A DNA stretch of 64,000 bases from Actinomycetota bacterium (lineage in GTDB: Bacteria; Actinomycetota; Acidimicrobiia; Acidimicrobiales; Ilumatobacteraceae). Position numbers and translations under genes: made by a program. The stretch is from NCBI GenBank assembly GCA_016871355.1, contig VFZC01000001.1, forward strand, positions 87,678-151,677, read 5' to 3'. The notes beneath the pieces were generated by a model that searched no databases, was not told the origin of the DNA, and saw only the letters and a program-made list of their open reading frames with translations. Below, in pieces: positions 7,901 through 15,497 of this stretch (position 1 is its first letter; every line of letters starts with the position of its first letter).

Positions 7901-8197
7901 TCAGTGTTCGTCCCAGTGGCCGTCGTGGAGGGCGTGGCGGTGACCGTCGTGCAGGTAGTCCACGTGGTCGCCGTGCTGGATCGCTTCGTGGCCGCAGCCG
8001 GGGCCGTGTTGGTGCTCTGCGTGCTCTGCGTGCTCTGCGTGCACGCTCGAGCACTCGTCCCAGTGCCCCTCGTGGAGGTGATGCACGTGGCCGTCGTGGA
8101 AGTAGTCGACGTGGTCGCCATGTGTGATCGAGGCGTGCCCGCAGTCGGGGCCGTGCTGGTGCTGGTGGTCCTCGTGGACCGCATGGGTGGTGCTCAT
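7901..8197 (-). CDS. His-rich metal-binding repeat protein
   Basis: A 98-residue protein made of two tandem repeats of about 38 residues. Each has the order HGPxCGHxxIxHGDHVDY, then HDGHxHxLHxGHWDE. The two copies are separated by a short EHAEHAEH run. About a third of the residues are His, with one Cys per CGH motif. This strongly suggests binding of zinc or a similar metal, as a buffer or chaperone. No signal peptide or membrane segment is visible. Its ATG overlaps the stop of the SmtB-like gene, so the two form one operon. Confidence 0.75.
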   Translation of the reverse strand: MSTTHAVHEDHQHQHGPDCGHASITHGDHVDYFHDGHVHHLHEGHWDECSSVHAEHAEHAEHQHGPGCGHEAIQHGDHVDYLHDGHRHALHDGHWDEH

Positions 8198-8511
8198 GTT
8201 CGTGCCTCCTCGGCATGTCGAATCGCGTCGCGGACGATGTGGATCACATGGTCGTCGGCGATCACGTAACGGATCTCCTTGCCGTCGCGTCGCCCGACGA
8301 TCAGGTTTGCCGAGCGCAGCACGCGGAGGTGTTGCGACATCAGCGGTTGGCTCACGTCGAGCGAGGCGACGAGTTCGTGCACGCACTGCTCACCGTGCTC
8401 CTCGAGTTCGAGGATCACACCAAGACGAACCGGGTTGCCCAACACCTTGAGCAACTCGGCGCCCCGCATGATGTTCGGATGGTCAGCGGGCGGCACGCGC
8501 CGAGTATACAC
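8194..8511 (-). CDS. ArsR/SmtB-family zinc-responsive repressor
   Basis: A 105-residue winged-helix protein (LLKVLGNPVRLGVILEL, DVSQPLMSQHLRVLRSANLI). Its last helix, DDHVIHIVRDAIRHAEE, has the exact spacing of the SmtB alpha-5 zinc site: Asp-x-His, then 10 residues, His, two residues, Glu. The sensor is therefore expected to respond to Zn(II) or Co(II). The alpha-3 CxC site of cadmium/lead sensors is absent. GTG 8511 is the longest start; Met 8469 would give a shorter protein starting at the first helix. A loose ACAC/GTGT inverted repeat lies at 8508-8525. Confidence 0.85.
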   Translation of the reverse strand: MYTRRVPPADHPNIMRGAELLKVLGNPVRLGVILELEEHGEQCVHELVASLDVSQPLMSQHLRVLRSANLIVGRRDGKEIRYVIADDHVIHIVRDAIRHAEEART

Positions 8512-8593
8512 CTATTCGCATGTGTGCACAAGTTGTAGCGGGTTTCAGCTCTGGCCGGCGAGCCTGCCGCCCAGCCGGCGAAGCGGGAGAGTG

Positions 8594-9100
8594 CTACACC
8601 CCGACGATGATCAACTTGGAGCTACGGAGCCGCTGCTCGACGACGACCGATGCCATGCCTGCGACAGCGAACGGTTCCCGGAGGGATCGATGGTCAGGGT
8701 GGTACTCGGCCGAGACGACGTCGACGGGGCCCTCGATTGATCGGGTCCAGTCCGAGCCACCCAGGTCGGCGTCGACGACGTGGACCCTGGCACCATGCGC
8801 CGATGCCGGGCCGAGCTGGTGGAGACGTCGGAGTACCGGGTCGATCTCGACGCCGACGAGCCGAGCCGACGGGAGCGATGCGGCCAGGCGAGCCAACAGC
8901 GTGCCCGTACCGGAGCCGAGTTCGACGACGACACTCGACTGGTTGGCCAGTCGCTGGGTGAGGTGATCCACGATCGAGTCAAGGAGCTCGGCCCGACCTT
9001 CGAGGTAGTGATCGCTCATCGGCTCCCATCCCGCACGCAGCTGCTGCGACGCATTGCCGTGTTGCGACCCGATCCCGGCTGCGCGTGGCGCCGTCTGCAT
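8594..9100 (-). CDS. Truncated SAM-dependent methyltransferase (internal deletion likely)
   Basis: The first half has SAM motif I (VVVELGSGTGTLLARLA) and the strand-2 acid (GVEIDPVLRRL). The C-terminus (REPFAVAGMASVVVEQRL) looks like the end of the same family. Between them the motif IV-VI region of roughly 100 residues seems to be missing: IEGPVDVVSA runs directly into EYHPDHRSL. At 168 residues it is short for the family and probably not an active methyltransferase. It is divergent from the zur-like gene and shares its operator region. An alternative start is Met 9019. Confidence 0.6.
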   Translation of the reverse strand: MQTAPRAAGIGSQHGNASQQLRAGWEPMSDHYLEGRAELLDSIVDHLTQRLANQSSVVVELGSGTGTLLARLAASLPSARLVGVEIDPVLRRLHQLGPASAHGARVHVVDADLGGSDWTRSIEGPVDVVSAEYHPDHRSLREPFAVAGMASVVVEQRLRSSKLIIVGV

Positions 9101-9118
9101 CGGTCGGATCGTAGCTAT

Positions 9119-9135
9119 CTCGGACTCGCTCCGAT
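9119..9135. promoter_or_regulatory. Zur-box-like operator between the methyltransferase remnant and zur
   Basis: CTCGGACTCGCTCCGAT matches the island palindrome ATCGGAATTGTTCCGAT at 13 of 17 positions, with both TCGGA and TCCGA arms intact. It is 34 bp upstream of the repressor ATG, which suggests autoregulation, and it could also control the divergent gene. Confidence 0.55.
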
Positions 9136-9168
9136 TCTTGTCGAGCGCCTTCGGCGTAGAATGTCGGC

Positions 9169-9615
9169 ATGGCCGTCGAAGTGAACGACATCCACCTTCT
9201 GGTCGAACGCCGTATGCGCGACACCGAGTTGGTCTACACGAAGGGCAGGCGGGAGATCGTCGAGATGCTGGCGACGATCACGCGCCCGACAACCATGCAA
9301 GAACTCCTCGATCGCCGACCCCGGCTCAACCAGGGCTCGATGTACCGGAACATGACCGACCTCGAAACCGCCGGCGTCGTGCAGAAGGTCATCGGAGCCG
9401 ACGACCGCACCCGCTACGAACTCGCCGAGCACCTGATCGGCCACCACCACCACAGCATCTGCAGCCAGTGCGGCGCGGTCGACGACTTCACCATCTCTTC
9501 GAAGATGGAGAAGTCACTCGAAGCGGCACTTGAACGCGCTCTCGGCGAAGCCGGCTTCCACCCGACAGCTCACCGGCTCGACGTGATCGGCATCTGCGCC
9601 AGCTGCGCTGCCTGA
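9169..9615 (+). CDS. zur: Fur-family transcriptional repressor, Zur-like
   Basis: A 148-residue protein with the Fur winged helix (RREIVEMLATITRPTTMQEL, QGSMYRNMTDLETAGVVQKV). The metal-binding dimerisation domain contains GHHHHSICSQCGAVDDF and a C-terminal GICASC, giving two CxxC pairs for the structural zinc and a His cluster for sensing. The Zur assignment, rather than Fur or PerR, rests on context: adjacent zinc-independent ribosomal protein paralogs and COG0523 genes. It is likely the repressor acting at the five 17-bp palindromes in the island. Confidence 0.8.
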   Translation: MAVEVNDIHLLVERRMRDTELVYTKGRREIVEMLATITRPTTMQELLDRRPRLNQGSMYRNMTDLETAGVVQKVIGADDRTRYELAEHLIGHHHHSICSQCGAVDDFTISSKMEKSLEAALERALGEAGFHPTAHRLDVIGICASCAA

Positions 9616-9641
9616 CCCGTCCGCGAGGAGTGGATCGGCGG

Positions 9642-9812
9642 TCAGCGCTCCTCTTTGAACACCACGTGGCGACGCAAGACCGGGTCGTACTTCTTGAGTT
9701 CGAGGCGTTCGCGGTCGTTTACCTTGTTTTTCTTCGTCACGTAGGTGTAACCCGTACCTTCGGTGCTCTTGAGCTTGATGATCGGGCGACGGTCCTTGCT
9801 CGCCTTGGCCAT
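9642..9812 (-). CDS. rpmG: 50S ribosomal protein L33, zinc-independent (C-minus) paralog
   Basis: A 56-residue L33 ([38 protein letters not shown]) with no cysteine at all, so it lacks the two CxxC pairs of the zinc-ribbon form. In mycobacteria and Streptomyces, C-minus paralogs replace the zinc-containing proteins when Zur is derepressed. It overlaps rpmB by ATGA and is convergent with zur, whose stop lies 27 bp away. Confidence 0.93.
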   Translation of the reverse strand: MAKASKDRRPIIKLKSTEGTGYTYVTKKNKVNDRERLELKKYDPVLRRHVVFKEER

Positions 9813-10048
9813 CAGACCTTCACCCCGCGGGCCCGCAGCTCGGCAACGACCGACTCGATACCCCGGCGATCGATCGTCTTGATCGCCCTCGTCGACAGGG
9901 TGAGCCGGACCCAGCGGCGCTCGCTCGGCAGGTAGTACCGCTTCCGTTGGATGTTCGCATCCCACCGGCGGTTGGTGCGGCGATGTGAGTGAGACACCGA
10001 TTTTCCGAAACCGGGCTTGGTCCCGAAGAGCTGACAGACGTTCGACAT
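9812..10048 (-). CDS. rpmB: 50S ribosomal protein L28, zinc-independent paralog
   Basis: A 78-residue L28 with the conserved [18 protein letters not shown] block. It keeps one cysteine (MSNVCQLFG) but not the CxxC pairs that ligate zinc in the other form. It is first in a two-gene operon with rpmG (ATGA overlap) and is divergent from rpmE2 across a palindromic operator, the arrangement expected for Zur-controlled alternative ribosomal proteins. Confidence 0.92.
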   Translation of the reverse strand: MSNVCQLFGTKPGFGKSVSHSHRRTNRRWDANIQRKRYYLPSERRWVRLTLSTRAIKTIDRRGIESVVAELRARGVKV

Positions 10049-10057
10049 GGATTCGAG

Positions 10058-10086
10058 TGTATCGGAGTCGGAGTGATTCCGATACA
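10058..10086. promoter_or_regulatory. Zur-box-like operator between rpmB and rpmE2
   Basis: GTCGGAGTGATTCCGAT (10067-10083) matches the island consensus at 13 of 17 positions. It overlaps a larger perfect inverted repeat, TGTATCGGA (10058-10066) and TCCGATACA (10078-10086). It lies 10 bp from both the rpmB and rpmE2 start codons, so a bound repressor would block both operons. Confidence 0.65.
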
Positions 10087-10095
10087 ATCGGGACG

Positions 10096-10356
10096 ATGAA
10101 GCGAGATATCCACCCCGACTACCGCCCTGTCGTGTTCGAAGACGTGTCGATCGGCGAGCGTTGGCTGAGCGCCTCGACGGTACGAACCGACAAGACGGTC
10201 GAGTGGACCGATGGCAACACGTACCCGCTGTTCACCGTCGAGATCTCGAACCTCACACATCCTTACTTCACCGGCCAGATGAAGATCTTCGACACCACAG
10301 GCCGGGTCGAGCGGTTCAACAAGCGATACGGCGCCCGGAAGGCCCCGAAGGTGTGA
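10096..10356 (+). CDS. rpmE2: 50S ribosomal protein L31 type B (zinc-independent)
   Basis: An 86-residue L31 with no cysteine, carrying the type B signature [18 protein letters not shown] and the [10 protein letters not shown]…RFNKRYG end. Type B L31 replaces the zinc-binding type A form under zinc limitation and frees ribosomal zinc. Its stop overlaps the GTG of the next gene, so translation of the two is coupled. Confidence 0.94.
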   Translation: MKRDIHPDYRPVVFEDVSIGERWLSASTVRTDKTVEWTDGNTYPLFTVEISNLTHPYFTGQMKIFDTTGRVERFNKRYGARKAPKV

Positions 10357-11363
10357 GCAACGACCTGCCTTGGGCCGACCGAGGGCTCACTCCGGTCACG
10401 GTGATCGCAGGAGGCCACGAAGCGGCCGTCTTGGCTGCGCGACTTGCGCTCGGCCTCCGTGACGGGGTCTGTCCCGAACAGGTCGCGGTGGTCGCCGAGG
10501 CGCCTGCACCGGAGTCCGTCGGCGAGATCGCCTGGTGCGTCGTGCGTCCTGTCGAGGGTGCGCGGACCGAGGGATGTGATTGCTGTCGCGTCCGTCTCGA
10601 CCTCGTCGGTGCGATCCGGCTGGTGCTCGAACGACCGACTCCCCCGCAGCGTGTACTCGTGGTCGCTTCGGAGTCGAGCGACGTCTCGACGATCGCGCAG
10701 ACCTTGCTCTCGGAACCGGCGATGCAGCGTCTGGTCGATCTCGACGGCGTCGTGGTCACGGTCGATGCCGTGGCACAAGCGACACGCGTCGCGCTCGGCC
10801 TCCCGTTCGACGACGAGATGGGATTGGCGAGGCTTGCGGTCGCCGACCGAGTGCTGGTCTCTCGCGCCGACGACGTGACGGACGACGCGCTCGGAACGGT
10901 CATGCGTTCGCTGCGCACGATCAACCGGTTCGGCTTCATCGCAGCACCGGCTCTGAGTCCGATCGACATGAGCGCGATCGTCGATCTGCGAGCGTGGCAC
11001 GGCGCACCACCGCTCGGCTCGGATCGGATGGTCGAGCCCGTCGTGGTTGCCGATGGCACTCGGTGGCCGGTCACGGTACGTTGCGAGATGGACGGCTTCT
11101 GCGATGCCGACGCGGTCGACGGGTGGTTCGATCACTTGATCGCGCAGCACGGTTCGCGGATCCTGAGGCTCCAGGGTGCGGTGGCCGTCGTCGGACACGA
11201 GCACCGGGTCTGCTGTCGCGGTGTTCGCAGCTTCGCGATCAGTCACTCCGAGACGGAGCATCGTGCCGACGAGCGCTCGCCGCTGAGCATCGTCGCAGTG
11301 GTGGGTTACGGCCTCGACGCCGACGCCGTACGCGCCGAGTTCGAAGCCACCCGCGCACGCTGA
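10353..11363 (+). CDS. COG0523/CobW-like protein without a P-loop (pseudo-GTPase)
   Basis: A 336-residue protein that follows the COG0523 layout but has lost the nucleotide-binding motifs. The Walker A position reads VTVIAGGHEAAVLAARL, where the intact paralog at 19047 has SGFLGAGKTSLL. The NKxD position reads VLVSRADD. The CxCC metal motif is kept as GCDCCRVRLDL, matching GCICCTLREDL in GTPase members, and a CobW C-terminal domain with GVRSFAISHSETEHR follows. It probably binds metal but not GTP. It is translationally coupled to rpmE2 and followed by a WD40 gene. Confidence 0.7.
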   Translation: MSNDLPWADRGLTPVTVIAGGHEAAVLAARLALGLRDGVCPEQVAVVAEAPAPESVGEIAWCVVRPVEGARTEGCDCCRVRLDLVGAIRLVLERPTPPQRVLVVASESSDVSTIAQTLLSEPAMQRLVDLDGVVVTVDAVAQATRVALGLPFDDEMGLARLAVADRVLVSRADDVTDDALGTVMRSLRTINRFGFIAAPALSPIDMSAIVDLRAWHGAPPLGSDRMVEPVVVADGTRWPVTVRCEMDGFCDADAVDGWFDHLIAQHGSRILRLQGAVAVVGHEHRVCCRGVRSFAISHSETEHRADERSPLSIVAVVGYGLDADAVRAEFEATRAR

Positions 11364-11421
11364 TCCGCATGATGACTCTCAACCGGGCCGGACGCGGCAT
11401 CGACCCGAGCGTCTGATCGAC

Positions 11422-12411
11422 ATGGACGTCGTGACGAGCGTGGAGATCGTCTGGCGTCACTCGATGCCGGATGCAGCCAGACACCTCGCCTGGACCGATC
11501 TCGGTCTTGTCATCGCCCGCGACGACGGGCACATCGTCCTCGTCGACGACTCGACGGCGGGTGTTCGACACGTGCTCGACGTCAGCGCTCCGCCGACGGC
11601 GCTCGCCGCCGCCGGCGAGGCCATGGTCGTCGGAGGCCTCGACGGCAGCCTCACGCACCTCGCACGTGGCGTCCGCACCTCCTGGCACGTCGCAGAACCG
11701 ATCGTTGCAGCTGCATGCGTGCGTGGAACCGTGATCGTCGGCCACGGGACCTCTGCGCGCGCCGTCGTACCGCATCCGATCGACGCGCTCGAAGGCGGCG
11801 TCGGTTCGGTCACGGCGATCGGGTGCGCCGCCGGGCGGCTGGCAGTGATCGGCGGCACCACCGGTCTCGCATGGGTCGACACCGGCCTCCTCGTCGTGGA
11901 CGGTCGGATCGACCTGCCGACGATCGTGTCGGTGGCACACGATCCTCGAGAACGTGTGGTGGCATGTGGCGACCTCGGCGGCTCCATCCATGTGCTCCGA
12001 CCGGGGACCGGTGAGGCGAACGAGCTCACCGGTTATCCCGATCGTGTCGACCTGATCGCGTTTGCGGCGAGTGGCCGTGCCCTGTGCGCCTGCGCGTCGG
12101 ACGAGATGACAGTGTGGCCGGTCGACGACGACGGCGGGGTCGAGGAACCCGAACCACGTCGGCTCGTCGGACACGACGAGCCGATCACCGCCCTCGCTGC
12201 GAGCGAGGTCGACGACCTCGTCGTGACAGGCGATGCGTCAGGTCTCGTGCGCGTCTGGGCGCCGCTGCTGCTCGACCGTCCGGTAGCGACGCTGCGGACC
12301 GAAGGCGTGGTCCTTGCGATCTCCTGGCGTCCCGACGGGCGCGGCGTCGCGATCAGCTCGTCATCGGGGACGCTGCTGTTCGCCGACGTACGGCCCGGCG
12401 CCGTCGCGTGA
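11422..12411 (+). CDS. WD40-like beta-propeller protein
   Basis: A 329-residue protein of repeated four-stranded blades, such as LAWTDLGLVIARDDGHIVLV, LAAAGEAMVVGGLDGSLTHL, DLVVTGDASGLVRVWAP and ISWRPDGRGVAISSSSGTLL. No signal peptide or membrane segment is seen, so it is probably a cytosolic protein-interaction platform. It is 58 bp downstream of the COG0523-like gene in the same orientation. A second WD40 gene in the island is likewise adjacent to a COG0523 gene. Confidence 0.8.
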   Translation: MDVVTSVEIVWRHSMPDAARHLAWTDLGLVIARDDGHIVLVDDSTAGVRHVLDVSAPPTALAAAGEAMVVGGLDGSLTHLARGVRTSWHVAEPIVAAACVRGTVIVGHGTSARAVVPHPIDALEGGVGSVTAIGCAAGRLAVIGGTTGLAWVDTGLLVVDGRIDLPTIVSVAHDPRERVVACGDLGGSIHVLRPGTGEANELTGYPDRVDLIAFAASGRALCACASDEMTVWPVDDDGGVEEPEPRRLVGHDEPITALAASEVDDLVVTGDASGLVRVWAPLLLDRPVATLRTEGVVLAISWRPDGRGVAISSSSGTLLFADVRPGAVA

Positions 12412-13297
12412 TCCGCGCTGAGCGCCCGCGCGCCGTGCGGGTGGCCGACGTCCGCTCAGCTCGAGGTGAGCGGACGCGTCCCGACGTGCAGCGTCCGCGC
12501 TGCGAGGACGAAGACGTCGGGCCGGTGGTGCACGCTGTCGGAGCGGGAACGCTGCGTCGGTGTCGATCAGGGTGAGGTGGCCATGTGGCCCGACGCTCGC
12601 CGACAACGACGCGGCGAATCCTCCGGCGCCCGACCCGATGTCGGCGATCCGGCTGCCAGGTGCGAGATCGAGCCACGCTGCCATCTCGTCGTGGACACCT
12701 CGCCACGCCGTATCCGCCCGGGCCAGCTGATCGGCCATCGCCGACCAGTCGAACCCGTCGTGGCTGTGGCCGCCGTCGTGGCTGCCGGCGTGGTTGCGGT
12801 GGCCGGTCCCGGGGCCCGGCGTGAGTCGGCGACGGCGCCAGACGGTGGCAAGCCGGTGATCGTCGTGTGGCTCGGCGTGCGTTCGGGCGAAGCCGTGCCG
12901 ACGTAAGAACCGAGCCGCGTCGACATTCGCGGCGATGTGCTCCACGAGGAGTTGCTCGGTACCTGCGGGGAGCGCGACCACGAGGTGCTCCACGAGCGCC
13001 GCACCCACTCCGGTCGATCGTCGCGCCGGGTGAACGTAGAGCTTCCAGAGCACCGGAACGCCGTCGAGGTCACCGAGGTGCGCGAGTCCGATCACCTCAT
13101 CGTCGTCGGTCGCGATGGTGACGCGCCCCACGGCGATGTCGGGGTCGAGCGCCGATCCCCACCACGAGTTCAGGAGACCGGCGGCGTACTCGCTCCCAAC
13201 GGGGGCGAATAGGTGTCGGGGATCACTACCGTGGCGAAGGCGTCGATGGCCGGTCGGTCCGTGGCGGTGGCTCGTCGGATGTGCGTCTCGGTTATGG
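12361..13297 (-). pseudogene. Broken GNAT acetyltransferase-methyltransferase fusion with a His-rich linker
   Basis: The GNAT part (VIGLAHLGDLDGVPVLWKLY, RRSTGVGAALVEHL) is followed by a His-rich linker (HRNHAGSHDGGHSHDGFD), then the start of a methyltransferase (ADIGSGAGGFAASL, LTLIDTDAA). Two defects are visible. The likely N-terminal part (HIRRATATDRPAIDAFATVV) is in a different frame from NSWWGSALDPDIAV, with the switch near a run of five Gs at 13201-13205. After about 12555 the methyltransferase sequence is lost. The open frame alone starts at 13131. A sequencing error in the G-run cannot be excluded. Confidence 0.55.
12449..12476. terminator. Hairpin after the WD40 gene
   Basis: CGTCCGCTCA pairs perfectly with TGAGCGGACG around an 8-nt loop, 37 bp after the WD40 stop. 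It has no clear T-run on either side, but it lies between two converging transcription units and so probably ends the rpmE2 operon. Confidence 0.5.
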
Positions 13298-13308
13298 GTT
13301 CGTGAGTC

Positions 13309-14544
13309 CTACGGCGATGGGGTTGGCGATGGGGTTGGCGATTCGGATGTGAGTACGGCGACGACGTCGGCGACCGTCCTCAGTTGCGATGCCGATGTGA
13401 CTCGCTCGGCGTAGCCCTGCATCTCGGCGAACCCGAGCGGCCACGCGCCGACCGGTTCTGGTGTGCACCAGTGCAGGCCGGCCGCGCGGCGCATCCACCG
13501 TTCGACGACCTCGAAGCCGGGGTCGGCACCATTGCTGCGGCCGTCACCGAAGACGATCACGGTCGTCACCCGCCCGATCCGTGTCCCAGCTCGTTCGTCG
13601 ATGGCACGCAGCGCCGCCCCGTAGTCCGACGCAGCACCGATGTCGACCACTCCCCCGTCGAGCAGCACGTCGACGGCGACGTCGGGCGCCGATCGGCGGA
13701 CGATGGACGTCGCGTCAACGGGGCGATCGACGAAGGCGATCAGCCTGACTCCACGGCTGCATCGCGTGAGTGCGTCCGCTGTGTGCAGTGCGAGCACTGC
13801 AGTCGGGCGCACCGAGATGCTCACGTCGGCGAGCACCACCACCCGTGGCGCGACCCGTATCCGACCGCGGCGGCGGAGCATCATCGGCACGCCGGACGAG
13901 CGCTGCGCGGCCCGCATGGTGGCGCGCACGTCGAGGCGGCCCAAGCGCGATGGACCCCACCGACGCGCGTCGTGCCGGTGGCGATGAACGAAGGTTCGAG
14001 CGGCTCGTTCGACCTGGCGGCGTTCCGACGGAGAGATCTCGGACCTCTCCCGTGCCTGCAGCGACGGTCGGAGACGGTGCCATCGGCGGTCGTCACCGGC
14101 GCGCTCGCCGGCATCGGCGAGATCGACGCCGTCGAGCCCGATGCTCTGACCGGTGTCGGAGCCCTCTGCGCGCTGTGCCAGGCCCTGCTCCATGCTCTCC
14201 GCGCGCTGGTCCTCGACCGAGATCCGCTCGGCGAGGTCGGGCAGCTGCCCGATCACCGGTGCCGAGCCATCGAAGCCGACGTCCGATGACACGTCAGACG
14301 ACCTCGGTTCGGCCGGGTCGAGATGTGAGAGCTCGTCGAGGAGCGCACCGAGCTCGTCATCGAACACGGCGTCGTTGCCCGCATGCTTGACCAGCGTCGC
14401 CCGCAGCGCCGCGGTCGCCCGTTGTCGGTCGTGCCAACCGATCAGCGCGACACAGCGATGGGCGTCGATCACCTCGGCGACCGAGATCGGCAGACCGCGC
14501 GCCCGGAGCCGCCCGGCGAGGCGCACGATCAGCTGGTCGCTCAC
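13309..14544 (-). CDS. VWA-domain protein, CoxE-like
   Basis: A 411-residue protein. The N-terminal half is helical and acidic. The C-terminal half is a von Willebrand A domain with the MIDAS start VVVLADVSISVRPTAV (DxSxS) and later TTVIVFGDGRSNGADPGF. CoxE-type VWA proteins work with MoxR ATPases as chaperones that insert metals or activate enzymes. The last residues PTPSPTPSP come from a 12-bp tandem repeat at 13317-13340. It overlaps the MoxR gene by 4 bp. Confidence 0.82.
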   Translation of the reverse strand: MSDQLIVRLAGRLRARGLPISVAEVIDAHRCVALIGWHDRQRATAALRATLVKHAGNDAVFDDELGALLDELSHLDPAEPRSSDVSSDVGFDGSAPVIGQLPDLAERISVEDQRAESMEQGLAQRAEGSDTGQSIGLDGVDLADAGERAGDDRRWHRLRPSLQARERSEISPSERRQVERAARTFVHRHRHDARRWGPSRLGRLDVRATMRAAQRSSGVPMMLRRRGRIRVAPRVVVLADVSISVRPTAVLALHTADALTRCSRGVRLIAFVDRPVDATSIVRRSAPDVAVDVLLDGGVVDIGAASDYGAALRAIDERAGTRIGRVTTVIVFGDGRSNGADPGFEVVERWMRRAAGLHWCTPEPVGAWPLGFAEMQGYAERVTSASQLRTVADVVAVLTSESPTPSPTPSP

Positions 14545-15497
14545 GGGCTGACGAGCAACGATTCGACGCGCGGGCCGACCAGCGCCTCATCGGCCGCGTG
14601 CTTGACCACGAGTCCGAGCGTGGCGCGAACGAGTTCAGGATCGAGTGCGGTGGCGTTCAGCAACGCAAGTGCTCGCGCCCAGTCGAGTGTCTCGCTCACA
14701 CCCGGCGGTTTGCGGAGCCCGAGCGAGCGGAGTCCGGTGAGGAACGCCACCACCGATGCTCGCAGCGCTGCTGTGAGGTGCGGGACGTGGGTGGCGATGA
14801 TCGCCGACTCGCGTTCGCGGGTCGGGTGGTCGAAGCCGATCCGCAGGCAGCGTCGCCGCAGCGCGTCGGACAGGTCACGCGTGTCGTTGCTGGTGATCAC
14901 AGCGAGGATCGGCGACGAGGCACGGATGGTTCCGAGCTCCGGGATCGTCACCTGACCCTCGCCGAGCACCTCGAGCAGCAGCGCCTCGAACGACTCGTCG
15001 GAGCGATCGACCTCGTCGACGAGCAAGACGACCGGCGTGGACGAGCGTACGGCCGCCAGCAGAGGACGCTCGACCAAGAATCGCTCCGAGAAGAACAGGT
15101 CTTCGAGGTGAGCGGTGGCGTCGATCGCCTCGTCGATCGAGCCGTCGAGTTCGCTGTCGATACGTGGTCGCATCAGCTGGACCGCGAGCATCTGACGCCC
15201 GTAGTCCCACTCGTACAGCGATCTCGCCTCGTCGAGCTCCTCGTGACACTGCAACCGGATGAGGCGCCGTCCGAGCGACGCGGCGAGCGAGATCGCGAGC
15301 TGGGTCTTGCCCGTTCCGGGAGGTCCCTCTGCGAGGATCGGTCGGTTGAGTGAGAGGGCCAACGCGGCCACCGTCGCCGTCGAATCATCGGCCAGGTAGC
15401 CGCGATCGGCGAGCAGCAACCGAATGCTGTCGATGTCGAGCGGCGCGGAGACCCCGACGTCTGCTGCTGGATCTCGATCGAGGCCTTCGGCGCTCAC
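14541..15497 (-). CDS. MoxR-family AAA ATPase
   Basis: A 318-residue AAA+ protein with Walker A (AEGPPGTGKTQLA), Walker B (VVLLVDEVDRSDE), the ITSNDTRDLSDALRRRC sensor/arginine-finger region and the CHEELDEARSLYEWDY loop typical of MoxR. MoxR ATPases pair with VWA proteins to mature enzymes, named after methanol dehydrogenase in Paracoccus. Here it lies between a VWA gene and a methanol-dehydrogenase-like gene, overlapping both by 4 bp. Confidence 0.9.
   Translation of the reverse strand: MSAEGLDRDPAADVGVSAPLDIDSIRLLLADRGYLADDSTATVAALALSLNRPILAEGPPGTGKTQLAISLAASLGRRLIRLQCHEELDEARSLYEWDYGRQMLAVQLMRPRIDSELDGSIDEAIDATAHLEDLFFSERFLVERPLLAAVRSSTPVVLLVDEVDRSDESFEALLLEVLGEGQVTIPELGTIRASSPILAVITSNDTRDLSDALRRRCLRIGFDHPTRERESAIIATHVPHLTAALRASVVAFLTGLRSLGLRKPPGVSETLDWARALALLNATALDPELVRATLGLVVKHAADEALVGPRVESLLVSP

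Noticed and set aside
8508..8525. ACAC/GTGT inverted repeat as SmtB operator
   Set aside because: Arms of only 4 bp; too weak to list as an operator, though the position is right.
13317..13340. 12-bp tandem repeat gatggggttggc
   Set aside because: It encodes the PTPSPTPSP end of the VWA protein; a simple coding repeat.
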